Below are positions 9,506-17,610 of a DNA stretch of 64,000 nucleotides, piece after piece. A model generated the notes under the pieces. It worked only from the letters and a program-made list of their open reading frames with translations. It made no database searches and had not been told where the DNA came from. The DNA is from Elusimicrobia bacterium GWA2_69_24. Its GTDB lineage: Bacteria; Elusimicrobiota; Elusimicrobia; UBA1565. Position 1 is the stretch's first letter; every line of letters starts with the position of its first letter. The stretch is from contig MGTY01000063.1 of NCBI GenBank assembly GCA_001799695.1, forward strand, positions 33,047 to 97,046, in the 5' to 3' direction. A program made the position numbers and the translations under genes.

Positions 9506-11112
9506 AGCGAATACTTCCAGTTGCGGGCCGGTATGCGCGAGCGCACCGACGCGCCCCCCACCTGGAGCTTCCGGTCCCCGCGCTCGGCCCAGAGCCGCAG
9601 GGTCCGCGCGAACAGCGCGGTGAAGGATGCCATGCAGCGGTCCTCCGCGCGCCGGCCCACTCCCCCGAAGACCCCGCCGACGAGCCGCAGGAGCGCGGCC
9701 GAGCCGGGCTCCGGAGCCCCGGCTTCGGAGACCAGCTGCAGGCCGACCCGTCCCGACTCCCGGAGATAGCGCTGGCCCGGACGCACGCGTTCCAAACGCA
9801 GGATGCGGCGTTCGCCGTCGATGGAGACCGGGACCTCGAATTCGCAGGTGTGGGAGAAATCGAGCCCCGCGGGCCGCGGAACCCCCGCTCCGCTCTGGCA
9901 GAGGCAGACTCCCTCGGAAAACGGGGCGGCCCGCGTCCCGTTCCGGGCGCGCAGCGCGCGCTCCCAGAACGCCAGGCAGTCCGCTCCCATCTCATGGCCC
10001 CGATAGCCCGCAGGCCCTTCCTCCCAATAGAAGAGCCGGCCCGCGATGCGCGAGCGCGCGGCTGGACCGAGGGCGAGGACCGAGTGCGGGCTCAGCGGGA
10101 GCCGCGGGTCATCTTCGTCTTCGCGACCGTAGTAATGGGCGGTCGGGCGCGCGCCGGGGGACTCCACCGAGAAGCACCAGTCCGAGTCTGTCGCCATCGG
10201 GCGGGCGACCCCCAGCAGAGGACGGAAGCGATAGCCCCGGGCCGCCGCGAACGGCGGAAGCCGGCGCGCCAGCCCCTCGAACAGGCCCAAGAGACGCCGC
10301 TCCAGCCGGGCGGCCCCTCCGGGCGGCAAGCCTTCGAGATAGGGCGCGGTGGGACGGAACAAGTTGACCTGGATCTGGGCGGGCGCGAACCGGGCGGCGG
10401 CCGCGAAGGAATCGCATAGGTCGCGGGGACCCTGCCCGGCCAGGCCGGCCAGCAGGTCGATGTTGAACCCGTCGGGGAAGCCCGCCGCGCGCACGGCCGC
10501 CACGGCCCGGGCCACCAGAGCCCGGTCCTGGTAGCCGCGGTCCACGCTGCGCAGCAAAGACGGGTCGAAGGTCTGGACCCCCATGCTGGCCCGGGTGAAG
10601 CCGAGCTCCCGGGCCAAGCGGAGCTTGCGCGCCGAGGCGCCGCGGGGATTGAGCTCGAAGGTCGCCACCGCGTCCCGGGAGAGCCGGAACGAGGAGTGGA
10701 AAGCCTCCATGAGCCTCGCCAGCTGGCGCTCCGAGAGCAGGGTCGGGGTGCCGCCGCCCAGCGCCATGCTGTGCACTTCGAGGCCGCGGAGCGCGTCCCC
10801 CGCGCGGCGCAGCCGGGCCGTCAATCCCACCAGGTAGGCGTCGACCTGCGCCGCCGACCTCATGCGCTCGCGCTGGATGTCGCAATACCGGCACAGGCTG
10901 CGGCAGAAAGGGAGATGCAGGTAGACGTTGAGCCGCGCGCCCCGGGGATCGCGGCGCAGGCGCTCGGCGTGGCTCCGCCACACGCTCAGGACCTCGCCCT
11001 CGCCGAAACCGCGGACGGGCAGGAGATGCAGGAACAGCCCGAACGCCTCCTCCAGGTCGAGCCGGTCCCCGGCGCAGTCGCGATACAGCTCCCCCGGCGC
11101 GGTCTTCCTCAT
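9502..11112 (-). CDS. HemN/HemW-like coproporphyrinogen-oxidase-type radical SAM protein (rSAM-5)
   Basis: Start MRKTAPGELYRDCAGD at 11112; LNVYLHLPFCRSLCRYCDIQRERM (CxxxCxxC), SMALGGGTPTLLSERQL, ASMGVQTFDPSLL, NIDLLAGLAGQ are HemN-family signatures. Confidence 0.88.
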   Translation of the reverse strand: MRKTAPGELYRDCAGDRLDLEEAFGLFLHLLPVRGFGEGEVLSVWRSHAERLRRDPRGARLNVYLHLPFCRSLCRYCDIQRERMRSAAQVDAYLVGLTARLRRAGDALRGLEVHSMALGGGTPTLLSERQLARLMEAFHSSFRLSRDAVATFELNPRGASARKLRLARELGFTRASMGVQTFDPSLLRSVDRGYQDRALVARAVAAVRAAGFPDGFNIDLLAGLAGQGPRDLCDSFAAAARFAPAQIQVNLFRPTAPYLEGLPPGGAARLERRLLGLFEGLARRLPPFAAARGYRFRPLLGVARPMATDSDWCFSVESPGARPTAHYYGREDEDDPRLPLSPHSVLALGPAARSRIAGRLFYWEEGPAGYRGHEMGADCLAFWERALRARNGTRAAPFSEGVCLCQSGAGVPRPAGLDFSHTCEFEVPVSIDGERRILRLERVRPGQRYLRESGRVGLQLVSEAGAPEPGSAALLRLVGGVFGGVGRRAEDRCMASFTALFARTLRLWAERGDRKLQVGGASVRSRIPARNWKYSL

Positions 11113-13208
11113 GGGGCCGACCCTTCCAGCCGGGACCAGGTCGCGCTCCCGGAGCCGAACGCCCGGCGGGGGGGGTCCGGCCGCCAGCCCCCTTTCCGGA
11201 GGTCCGCCATGACGGCCGAGACCGGGCGGCCGCGGAAATCGTCGAGGATCGTGAGACGGGCCCCGGGCCGGCAGCGCCGCCGCAGTCCGGCGAGCCAGGC
11301 CCCGGCATCCCCCGGCAAGCCGCTCAGGGCGTTCGCGAAGACGACCCGCCGGTAGCCCCCGCCCCAATCCGCCGGCCGCGGCAGGGGAGCACGCCTCCCC
11401 ATGCGGAGTATCCCGCGCACGGGGAGCGGGGAGCCCAGCACGTGACGCGTGTCGTGGGGGTCTTCGGACAGGAGCACCAACCCCGCCACCCCCTCCAGGC
11501 CGGCCTGCAGGTGGGAATCCCGGGCCCAGCAGAAAAGGAGGGTGGGTCCGCCGCCCGCTCCCCGCAGACTGCGGGCCAAGGCGGGGTTCCGGCAGACGCC
11601 GGTGAAGAGCGCGCGGTTCACCGCGGCCTCCAGGACGCGCGCGGGCTCCCCGGCGGAGCCGAAGCGGGACGCGGCCCAGCGCGCGGCGCCGCGCAGGATG
11701 GCCAGCCGGTCGCGCAGGGACACGCGGCGGGCGGGCCATTCCTGGAAAGGCAGGAGTTCGTTGGGCGGACGCGAGGACTCGATCGTCTCGAACAGCCGGC
11801 GCGGGGAGAAGTCGCCCTCCGTTTCGAGCCAGTCCGCCAGCTCCGAGCACAGGCGCGTGACCGAGCCCTCCTTCCGGGCCTCCGCCGCCTCATCCAGGAC
11901 CAGCCGGACCGGCCCCAGCCCCAGGAGGAAGACCGCGTCGAAGAGGAGCCTCCGGGCCGCGCGGATGTCGGCCGCGGAGAAGCCGTCGGTGGAGGTCACG
12001 AGGTAGGGAGGCTCCTTCTGCCAGCGCAAGCCGTGCCGCCCACAGTCCCGGGCGAAGGGCGTGCCGGGCAGGACCATGAGGTGATAGACCTCGCAGGTGT
12101 CGACGCCCTGGGACCAGACCCAATCGAGACTGCGGCGGAAACCCGCCAACGTGTCTCCCGGCAGGCCGAGCACCAGCTGGGTCTTGATGCGCGCGCTGGG
12201 GGCTTCCCGCCGCAGCAGGCGCAAGCCGCGCGCGGCCTTCCCGAGGTCGAAGCGGCGGTTGCAGGGGAAGAAGGCGGCCGGGTTGGCGGACTGGAGCGCC
12301 GCCTTGAACGAGAAGGCCGGGCGGTCCGCCAGCCGCGCCCCGACCCGGTCGATGTGCTCCGGGTTGGTCTCGAATTCGAAGCCGAGCCTGCCTGCGGGGT
12401 CCTCGCGCCGGATGAGCCGCAGAAGCCGGGCCCCGGCGGCGCGGTCCTGGAAGATGTCGGCGTCGGCGACCAGGACCTTCTTCGCCCCGGTCCGCAGCAG
12501 CAACCGGATGTCGGCGCGGATGCGCGCCGGGGAGAATCGCCGGACCCGCGAACCCTTCCCGGGCCAGGCGCAGAACGCGCAGTCGAAAGGGCAGCCGCGC
12601 GCGGTCTCGAGCACGGTCCATTCCCGCCGCCCCGCGCCCGTCAGGCCGCAGGGAGAGGGCAGGCGGTCCAGGTCGCGCAGCGGAGGGCGCGGCGGATTGA
12701 CGACCGCGCGGCCCCGCGAGCGGAAGGCCAGGCCCGCGACGCCCGCGAAGCCGGCGCCGCGGCCCAGGGACCGCGGCCCAGGGACCGCGGCCCGGTCGAG
12801 GAGTTCGGCGAACGTCGCCTCCCCCTCGCCGCAAACCACGAGATCCGCGCCGCGCTCCATGATCCAGGCCGCCGGGTCCGAGGACGCCTCCGGCCCGCCC
12901 ACCAGGATGAGGACCCCCGGGGCCGCGGCTCGGAGAGCGCGCACGACCCGGCGCACCTCCGCGACGTTCCAGGCGTAGCAGGAGAATCCCACGAGGTCCG
13001 GCTTCTCGGCCGCGATCCGGCCGGCCAGCGTCTTCGCGCTCGCGGACCCGACGATCCACTCCCGCAAGGACACCTCCGCGCGGCCGCGCCGCGGCTTCCG
13101 GCAGCCCTCCGCGTAGGCCTTCAGGCACGCCAGGGCCAGCCCGCCCTCGTAGTCGGCGTTCGCCGAGAGCGCGGCCAGCAGCACGCGCAGCGGCGGGCGC
13201 CGCTTCAT
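11109..13208 (-). CDS. B12-binding-type radical SAM protein with C-terminal CWARD/degenerate methyltransferase-like domain (rSAM-6)
   Basis: MKRRPPLRVLLAALSANADYEGGLALACLKAYAEG; ETARGCPFDCAFCAWPGKGSRVRRF; C-terminus LLFCWARDSHLQ...VVFANALSGLPGDAGAWLAGLRRRCRPGARLTILDDF. Confidence 0.88.
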   Translation of the reverse strand: MKRRPPLRVLLAALSANADYEGGLALACLKAYAEGCRKPRRGRAEVSLREWIVGSASAKTLAGRIAAEKPDLVGFSCYAWNVAEVRRVVRALRAAAPGVLILVGGPEASSDPAAWIMERGADLVVCGEGEATFAELLDRAAVPGPRSLGRGAGFAGVAGLAFRSRGRAVVNPPRPPLRDLDRLPSPCGLTGAGRREWTVLETARGCPFDCAFCAWPGKGSRVRRFSPARIRADIRLLLRTGAKKVLVADADIFQDRAAGARLLRLIRREDPAGRLGFEFETNPEHIDRVGARLADRPAFSFKAALQSANPAAFFPCNRRFDLGKAARGLRLLRREAPSARIKTQLVLGLPGDTLAGFRRSLDWVWSQGVDTCEVYHLMVLPGTPFARDCGRHGLRWQKEPPYLVTSTDGFSAADIRAARRLLFDAVFLLGLGPVRLVLDEAAEARKEGSVTRLCSELADWLETEGDFSPRRLFETIESSRPPNELLPFQEWPARRVSLRDRLAILRGAARWAASRFGSAGEPARVLEAAVNRALFTGVCRNPALARSLRGAGGGPTLLFCWARDSHLQAGLEGVAGLVLLSEDPHDTRHVLGSPLPVRGILRMGRRAPLPRPADWGGGYRRVVFANALSGLPGDAGAWLAGLRRRCRPGARLTILDDFRGRPVSAVMADLRKGGWRPDPPRRAFGSGSATWSRLEGSAP
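12761..12793. repeat. 14-bp tandem repeat (ggcccagggaccgc x2 + ggccc), partial relative of the palindromic element
   Basis: Direct reading: ggcccagggaccgcggcccagggaccgcggccc inside rSAM-6. Confidence 0.8.
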
Positions 13209-15436
13209 GACGCCCGGCCCCCTCCGCGGGAGGAAGACGGCGCCGCCCCGGGGACCGCGGCCCCTGGGCCGCGGCACTCCACGAGAGTCCACGGGATCCC
13301 GCCGGCGCGGGAGACCGTGCGCGGCGCGGTCCGTATCGTCCAGCCAGCCGAGAGCAGGTCCTTCCGGAGGCCGGCCAGCCGCTCCCGGCGCGTCCGCTCC
13401 GGCTCGGCCGCGACCTCCAGCGGATACCGCCCCTGCAGGGAATCCAGGATCATGAGCCGGGCTCCGGCGGGACAGGCCCGGCGCAGGACCGCGAGCCAGG
13501 GGACCGCCTCCTGCCCGGGGAGATAGCTGTAGATGTTGGCGGCCAGGATGCGGGAGTAGCCCTGTCCCCAGCGCTCCGGCCGGACCAGCGAACGGGGGCG
13601 CAGGCCCACCCGCACCGCGTCCTTGACGAGGGGCGACCGCAGCAGTCCGGGATCGAGGTCGTGCTTGTCTTCCGAAAGCAGGACCAGGCCCTGGACGTCC
13701 CGCCGGCGTACCAGGAGTTCGCGGTCGCGCGCCCAGCACAGGAGCAGGGTCCCGCCCGGAGGCAGCGGCTCCCCCCGGTCCTGGTTGAGGAATTCCGCGA
13801 TCTCCGTACCCCGGGAAGCCGCTTCCCACCGCGCGCGCCCGGCCGCCGCGTCGAGGAAGCGGGCCGCCGCGCCCGCGAGGACCGGGTCCCGCTCCTTGAG
13901 CCGGGAGAGCGCCCAGCGGCGCGCGGCTTTCAGGGCCGCGATCCGCCGGGGGACGGGCAGCTCGTCGGTGTTCCAGTTGCCGGAAGGCAGGAACACCCCT
14001 TCCGAGCGGCCGCGGTTCCACTCCGCGAATCCCCGCTCGAACGGACGCCCCGCAGCCACGGCGTCGGTCAGCTCGCGGCAGGCCTCGGTCGGCCCCGTGC
14101 CCGCCTCGTCGAGACGGCCCTGCATGCCTTCCAGGACCGCGCGCAAGGCCCACAGGTTGAAGACGAAGGCGACCCGCTGCAGGAGCTTGCGGGCCTCCAG
14201 GAGGTCCGCCTCGGAGAAGGTAGCGGTGGCGAGGACCCAGTGGGGCGGCTCCGGATCCCAGCGCAGGCCGTGGCGGGCGGATTCGCGGTGATAGGTCGTC
14301 CCCGGCAGCACGGCCAGCCGGTAAACGTAGACCTCGTCGGCGGCCGTGCGCAGGGTCCAATCGAGGCTGCGCCGGAACCCGTCGAGCGTGTCTCCGGGCA
14401 TGCCCAGCATGAGCTCGACCCCGACGGTGCACAGCGGGGCGTGCCGCTGGAGGAGCCGGATCCCGGCCCCGAAACGCTCCACGCTGAAGACCCGGTTGGC
14501 GGCGCGCAGGGCCTCGGGCGTCGTCGATTCCAGGGCGCCCCGGAACAGGAAGCCGGAGCGGTTGCAGAGGCGGGCGAGCTCCGCGTCCATGTAGCCGTAG
14601 TTGGTCTCGAAATGGAACTGCAGGACGCCGCCCGGATCCTCCTCGTGGAACGCCTTCAGGATGGCCTTGGCCCGCGTCCGGTTCATGAATAGGTCCGCGT
14701 CCGCGACGAAGAGCCGGGTGCCCCGGGTCTGCGCCGCGATGGCGCGGATCTCGGCCCGGACCCGGGCTTCCGAGAAGTAGCGCATCCGCCCGCGAGTGCC
14801 CAGCCAGGCGCAGAACGCGCAGGAGAAGGGGCAGCCCCGCGTGGTCTCGATCACCCCCCCGTCGAAGGCGAAATCCGCGAAACGGATGATCCCCTGGAGA
14901 TAGGGCGAAGGGATGGAATCGAGCTCCGCGATGGGGGGTCGCGGCGCGTTGACCGCGGCCCGGCTCCCGCCGCGGGCCGCCAGCCCGAGGATGTCCTGCG
15001 CGGGCAGTCCCGCGCAGAGGCGGCGCAGGAGCTCGGCGAAGGCGGCCTCGCCTTCGCCGAAAACGACGAAATCCGCGTCGTGGCTGGTCAGCCAGCGCCC
15101 GGGGTCCGCCGACACCTCGGGCCCGCCGAGCACGACGCGCAGCCGGGGCGAAGCCGCGCGCAGGAGAGGCACCAGTTCGCCGATGGTCCCCGCGTTCCAG
15201 AAATAGCAGGAGAAGCCCACGAGGTCCGGCTTTCCCTCCAGGATGCTCTCCGCGATCGCGGCCGCGGGGCGCGCCCCGAGCACATGCTCCTGGATGGTGA
15301 TGGGACAGCGCTCGGGCCCGGACCCGGGCCGCGAACCGGCGTACGCCTTGAGGTAGCCCAGGGGCAGCATCCCGCCGTACGCGTTATCCGGGGACAATGC
15401 GACCAAGGACGTCCGGAGGAGGCGCCCCGGCTTCAT
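13205..15436 (-). CDS. B12-binding-type radical SAM protein with C-terminal CWARD/degenerate methyltransferase-like domain (rSAM-7)
   Basis: MKPGRLLRTSLVALSPDNAYGGMLPLGYLKAYAGS; ETTRGCPFSCAFCAWLGTRGRMRYF; LLLCWARDRELL...ILAANIYSYLPGQEAVPWLAVLRRACPAGARLMILDSL. Confidence 0.88.
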   Translation of the reverse strand: MKPGRLLRTSLVALSPDNAYGGMLPLGYLKAYAGSRPGSGPERCPITIQEHVLGARPAAAIAESILEGKPDLVGFSCYFWNAGTIGELVPLLRAASPRLRVVLGGPEVSADPGRWLTSHDADFVVFGEGEAAFAELLRRLCAGLPAQDILGLAARGGSRAAVNAPRPPIAELDSIPSPYLQGIIRFADFAFDGGVIETTRGCPFSCAFCAWLGTRGRMRYFSEARVRAEIRAIAAQTRGTRLFVADADLFMNRTRAKAILKAFHEEDPGGVLQFHFETNYGYMDAELARLCNRSGFLFRGALESTTPEALRAANRVFSVERFGAGIRLLQRHAPLCTVGVELMLGMPGDTLDGFRRSLDWTLRTAADEVYVYRLAVLPGTTYHRESARHGLRWDPEPPHWVLATATFSEADLLEARKLLQRVAFVFNLWALRAVLEGMQGRLDEAGTGPTEACRELTDAVAAGRPFERGFAEWNRGRSEGVFLPSGNWNTDELPVPRRIAALKAARRWALSRLKERDPVLAGAAARFLDAAAGRARWEAASRGTEIAEFLNQDRGEPLPPGGTLLLCWARDRELLVRRRDVQGLVLLSEDKHDLDPGLLRSPLVKDAVRVGLRPRSLVRPERWGQGYSRILAANIYSYLPGQEAVPWLAVLRRACPAGARLMILDSLQGRYPLEVAAEPERTRRERLAGLRKDLLSAGWTIRTAPRTVSRAGGIPWTLVECRGPGAAVPGAAPSSSRGGGRAS
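13217..13277. repeat. 61-bp palindromic repeat, copy A (inside rSAM-7 3' end)
   Basis: gccccctccgcgggaggaagacggcgccgccccggggaccgcggcccctgggccgcggcac; about 4 mismatches versus copy B. Confidence 0.85.
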
Positions 15437-17610
15437 GCCGCCTTCCCCTCCAGCCGGTACCAGGCCACCCCGTTGGGGGACATCGACCGCTCGGGAGGGG
15501 CGACGGGCTCCCAGCCCGAGGCGGAGAGCGCCCCGCCCGCGGCCGCGGCCGCGTCCTCGGGGGAACGCGGTTCGGGACCGAGAGCGGGGTCCAGCGGGCT
15601 CCAGCCCAGCATGTCGTCGAGGATGAGCAGGCGGCAGCCGGGCGCGCAGCGGCGCCGGAGCCGCTTCAGCCAAGCGGACCGCGCCGGAGCCGGCAGGAAG
15701 GAGAAGGTCTGCGAGAACACGACGCGCGAGCAGCCCTCGCCCCATAGCTCGGAGCGCGGGTCCTTCCCGGGCTCCGTCCGGACCCGGACCACGTGCCGCA
15801 GGGGGAGCGGGGAGCCCAGGACGGGGTTGAGGTCTCGCTCCTCCTCCGTCAGGAGCACGACCCCCTGGAAATTCTCCAGCCGCACGTGGCGGTCCACGTC
15901 CCTCGCCCAGCACACCAGCAGGGCCCCCCCGCCGGACGGAGCCGCCGCCCCCTCCTTCATGAAGCGGGACAGGGCGGCGTCGAAAGCCGCCTCCCGCCAG
16001 AGCACGCGATGCAGTGCCATGCGCAGGAAGCGCTCCATCCTCTCCCGGAGCCGGGCCGGCGCGCGCACCAGGCGCTGCCGTGCCCAACGCGCGAACCCGG
16101 AGAGGAGGGCCGCCCGCTCCCGGGGGGTGAGGACCTCCTCGGGGCGCTCGATGAAGGCCAGCCGCTCCTTGAGCATCCGCGCTTCCAGCTTCGCGTGCTC
16201 CGCTTCGAACGGATAGACCCGGCGCGCCTCCAGCCAGCGCGCGGCGTCCTCGCAGGCGCGGACCAGGTTCCCGCGCCCCGCACCGGAGGCCGGGCGCAGG
16301 GCCAGCAGCGCGTCGCGCACCGGCCAGAGGTTCATCAGGAGCGAGGACCGGTGCACCGCCCGCCGGGCGCCGCGGAACGCCGCCGCCGGGAAGGTGGGGG
16401 TGGCCTCCACGAGATAGGGCGCCTGCGCGGCCCAGCGCAGGCCCAGACGCCGCGCCGAACGCATGAAGGCGGTCCCGGGCAGCACCATGAGATGGAACGC
16501 GCGGCAATAGTCGAAGCCCTGCTCCAGGACCCACTCCAGCGTCTCGCGGTAGCCCTCCGGGGTGTCCCCGGGCATGCCCAGGATCAGCTCGATGCCCACC
16601 TGGGCCTTGGGCGCGCGGCGCCGCAGCAACCGCACGCCCCGCGTGAACGCGGGCAGGTCGCAGCGCCGCCGGGCTTCCCGGAATACCGCCTTGTTGGTGG
16701 ACTGCAGCCCGGCCGTGATGTTGAAGCCGCGCTTGTCCGCGAGAGCGGCGAGCTCCGCGTCGAAATGGCCGGGATTGGTCAGGAACTCGAACTGCAGGGT
16801 GTCCCGCGGGTCCTCCTCGCGGAAGATGCGCAGGATGCGCTTGGCCCGGGCGCGATCGAGGAACAGGTCGGCGTCCGCCAGGCACAAGCGGATCCCGCCG
16901 CCCTGCGCCACCGCGCCGCGCACCTCCTGCCGAACGCGCTCCTCGGGGAAATAGCGCACCTTGCCGCCTTTCCCCGGCCAGGAGCAGAAGGCGCAGTCGA
17001 ACGGGCAGCCGCGCGCGGTCTCGAGCACCATGCATTCCCGGCGCTGCCGGTCGACCCGCAGGATGCCGCTCAGATACGGAGAGGGGAGCGTCTCCAGGTC
17101 CGCGGGGGGGCGCGGCGGGTTGGCGACGGGTCCGTCCGCCGCGCGATAGGCGAGCCCCGGCACGCCGGCGAGGCTGCCGCCCGTCATGGCCTTGCCCAGC
17201 AGCTCCGCGAAGGTGAGCTCGCCTTCCCCGAACACGACGGCGTCCGCCGGAAGCCGGCCCAGGGCTCCCGCCGGGTCCGGGGAGACCTCCGGACCTCCGA
17301 GCACGACCAGCGTCCCCGGGGCGCGGCGCTTGACGATGGCGGCGACCTCCCCCACCGTCTTGACGTTCGATGCGTAGCAGGTCAGGCCGACCAGCCCGGG
17401 CTCCCCGGCCAGGACCTCGGCCGCGATGGCCTCCGGCGGGGTCTGGGTCTGGACCCACTCCGAGATACCGATCTCCACGCGGTCGGAGCCCAGCCCCGGC
17501 CGGGACTGGGCGTAGGCCTTGAGCATGGCCAGGGGCAGCCGCCAGTCGAAGTCGGTGTCCGCCGAGGGGATGCCCAACAACACGCGGAAAGGGGGCTCCC
17601 GGCCCGTCAT
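15433..17610 (-). CDS. B12-binding-type radical SAM protein with C-terminal CWARD/degenerate methyltransferase-like domain (rSAM-8)
   Basis: Start MTGREPPFRVLLGIPSADTDFDWRLPLAMLKAYAQS (ATG at 17610, overlapping the previous stop); ETARGCPFDCAFCSWPGKGGKVRYF; LLVCWARDVDRHV...RLLILDDML. Confidence 0.88.
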   Translation of the reverse strand: MTGREPPFRVLLGIPSADTDFDWRLPLAMLKAYAQSRPGLGSDRVEIGISEWVQTQTPPEAIAAEVLAGEPGLVGLTCYASNVKTVGEVAAIVKRRAPGTLVVLGGPEVSPDPAGALGRLPADAVVFGEGELTFAELLGKAMTGGSLAGVPGLAYRAADGPVANPPRPPADLETLPSPYLSGILRVDRQRRECMVLETARGCPFDCAFCSWPGKGGKVRYFPEERVRQEVRGAVAQGGGIRLCLADADLFLDRARAKRILRIFREEDPRDTLQFEFLTNPGHFDAELAALADKRGFNITAGLQSTNKAVFREARRRCDLPAFTRGVRLLRRRAPKAQVGIELILGMPGDTPEGYRETLEWVLEQGFDYCRAFHLMVLPGTAFMRSARRLGLRWAAQAPYLVEATPTFPAAAFRGARRAVHRSSLLMNLWPVRDALLALRPASGAGRGNLVRACEDAARWLEARRVYPFEAEHAKLEARMLKERLAFIERPEEVLTPRERAALLSGFARWARQRLVRAPARLRERMERFLRMALHRVLWREAAFDAALSRFMKEGAAAPSGGGALLVCWARDVDRHVRLENFQGVVLLTEEERDLNPVLGSPLPLRHVVRVRTEPGKDPRSELWGEGCSRVVFSQTFSFLPAPARSAWLKRLRRRCAPGCRLLILDDMLGWSPLDPALGPEPRSPEDAAAAAGGALSASGWEPVAPPERSMSPNGVAWYRLEGKAA

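Noticed and set aside
7830-9995. 721-aa minus-strand ORF spanning rSAM-4
   Set aside because: Mostly an alternative-frame shadow of rSAM-4; only its last 37 codons (7830-7943) lie outside that gene and are reported separately.
13205-17458. Very long track ORFs (4520-6874, 11109-14432, 13205-17458, 9502-11850) as giant fusion proteins
   Set aside because: Their upstream portions overlap neighbouring genes in another frame; real starts fall at conserved MK.../MRK... positions with ATGA overlaps.
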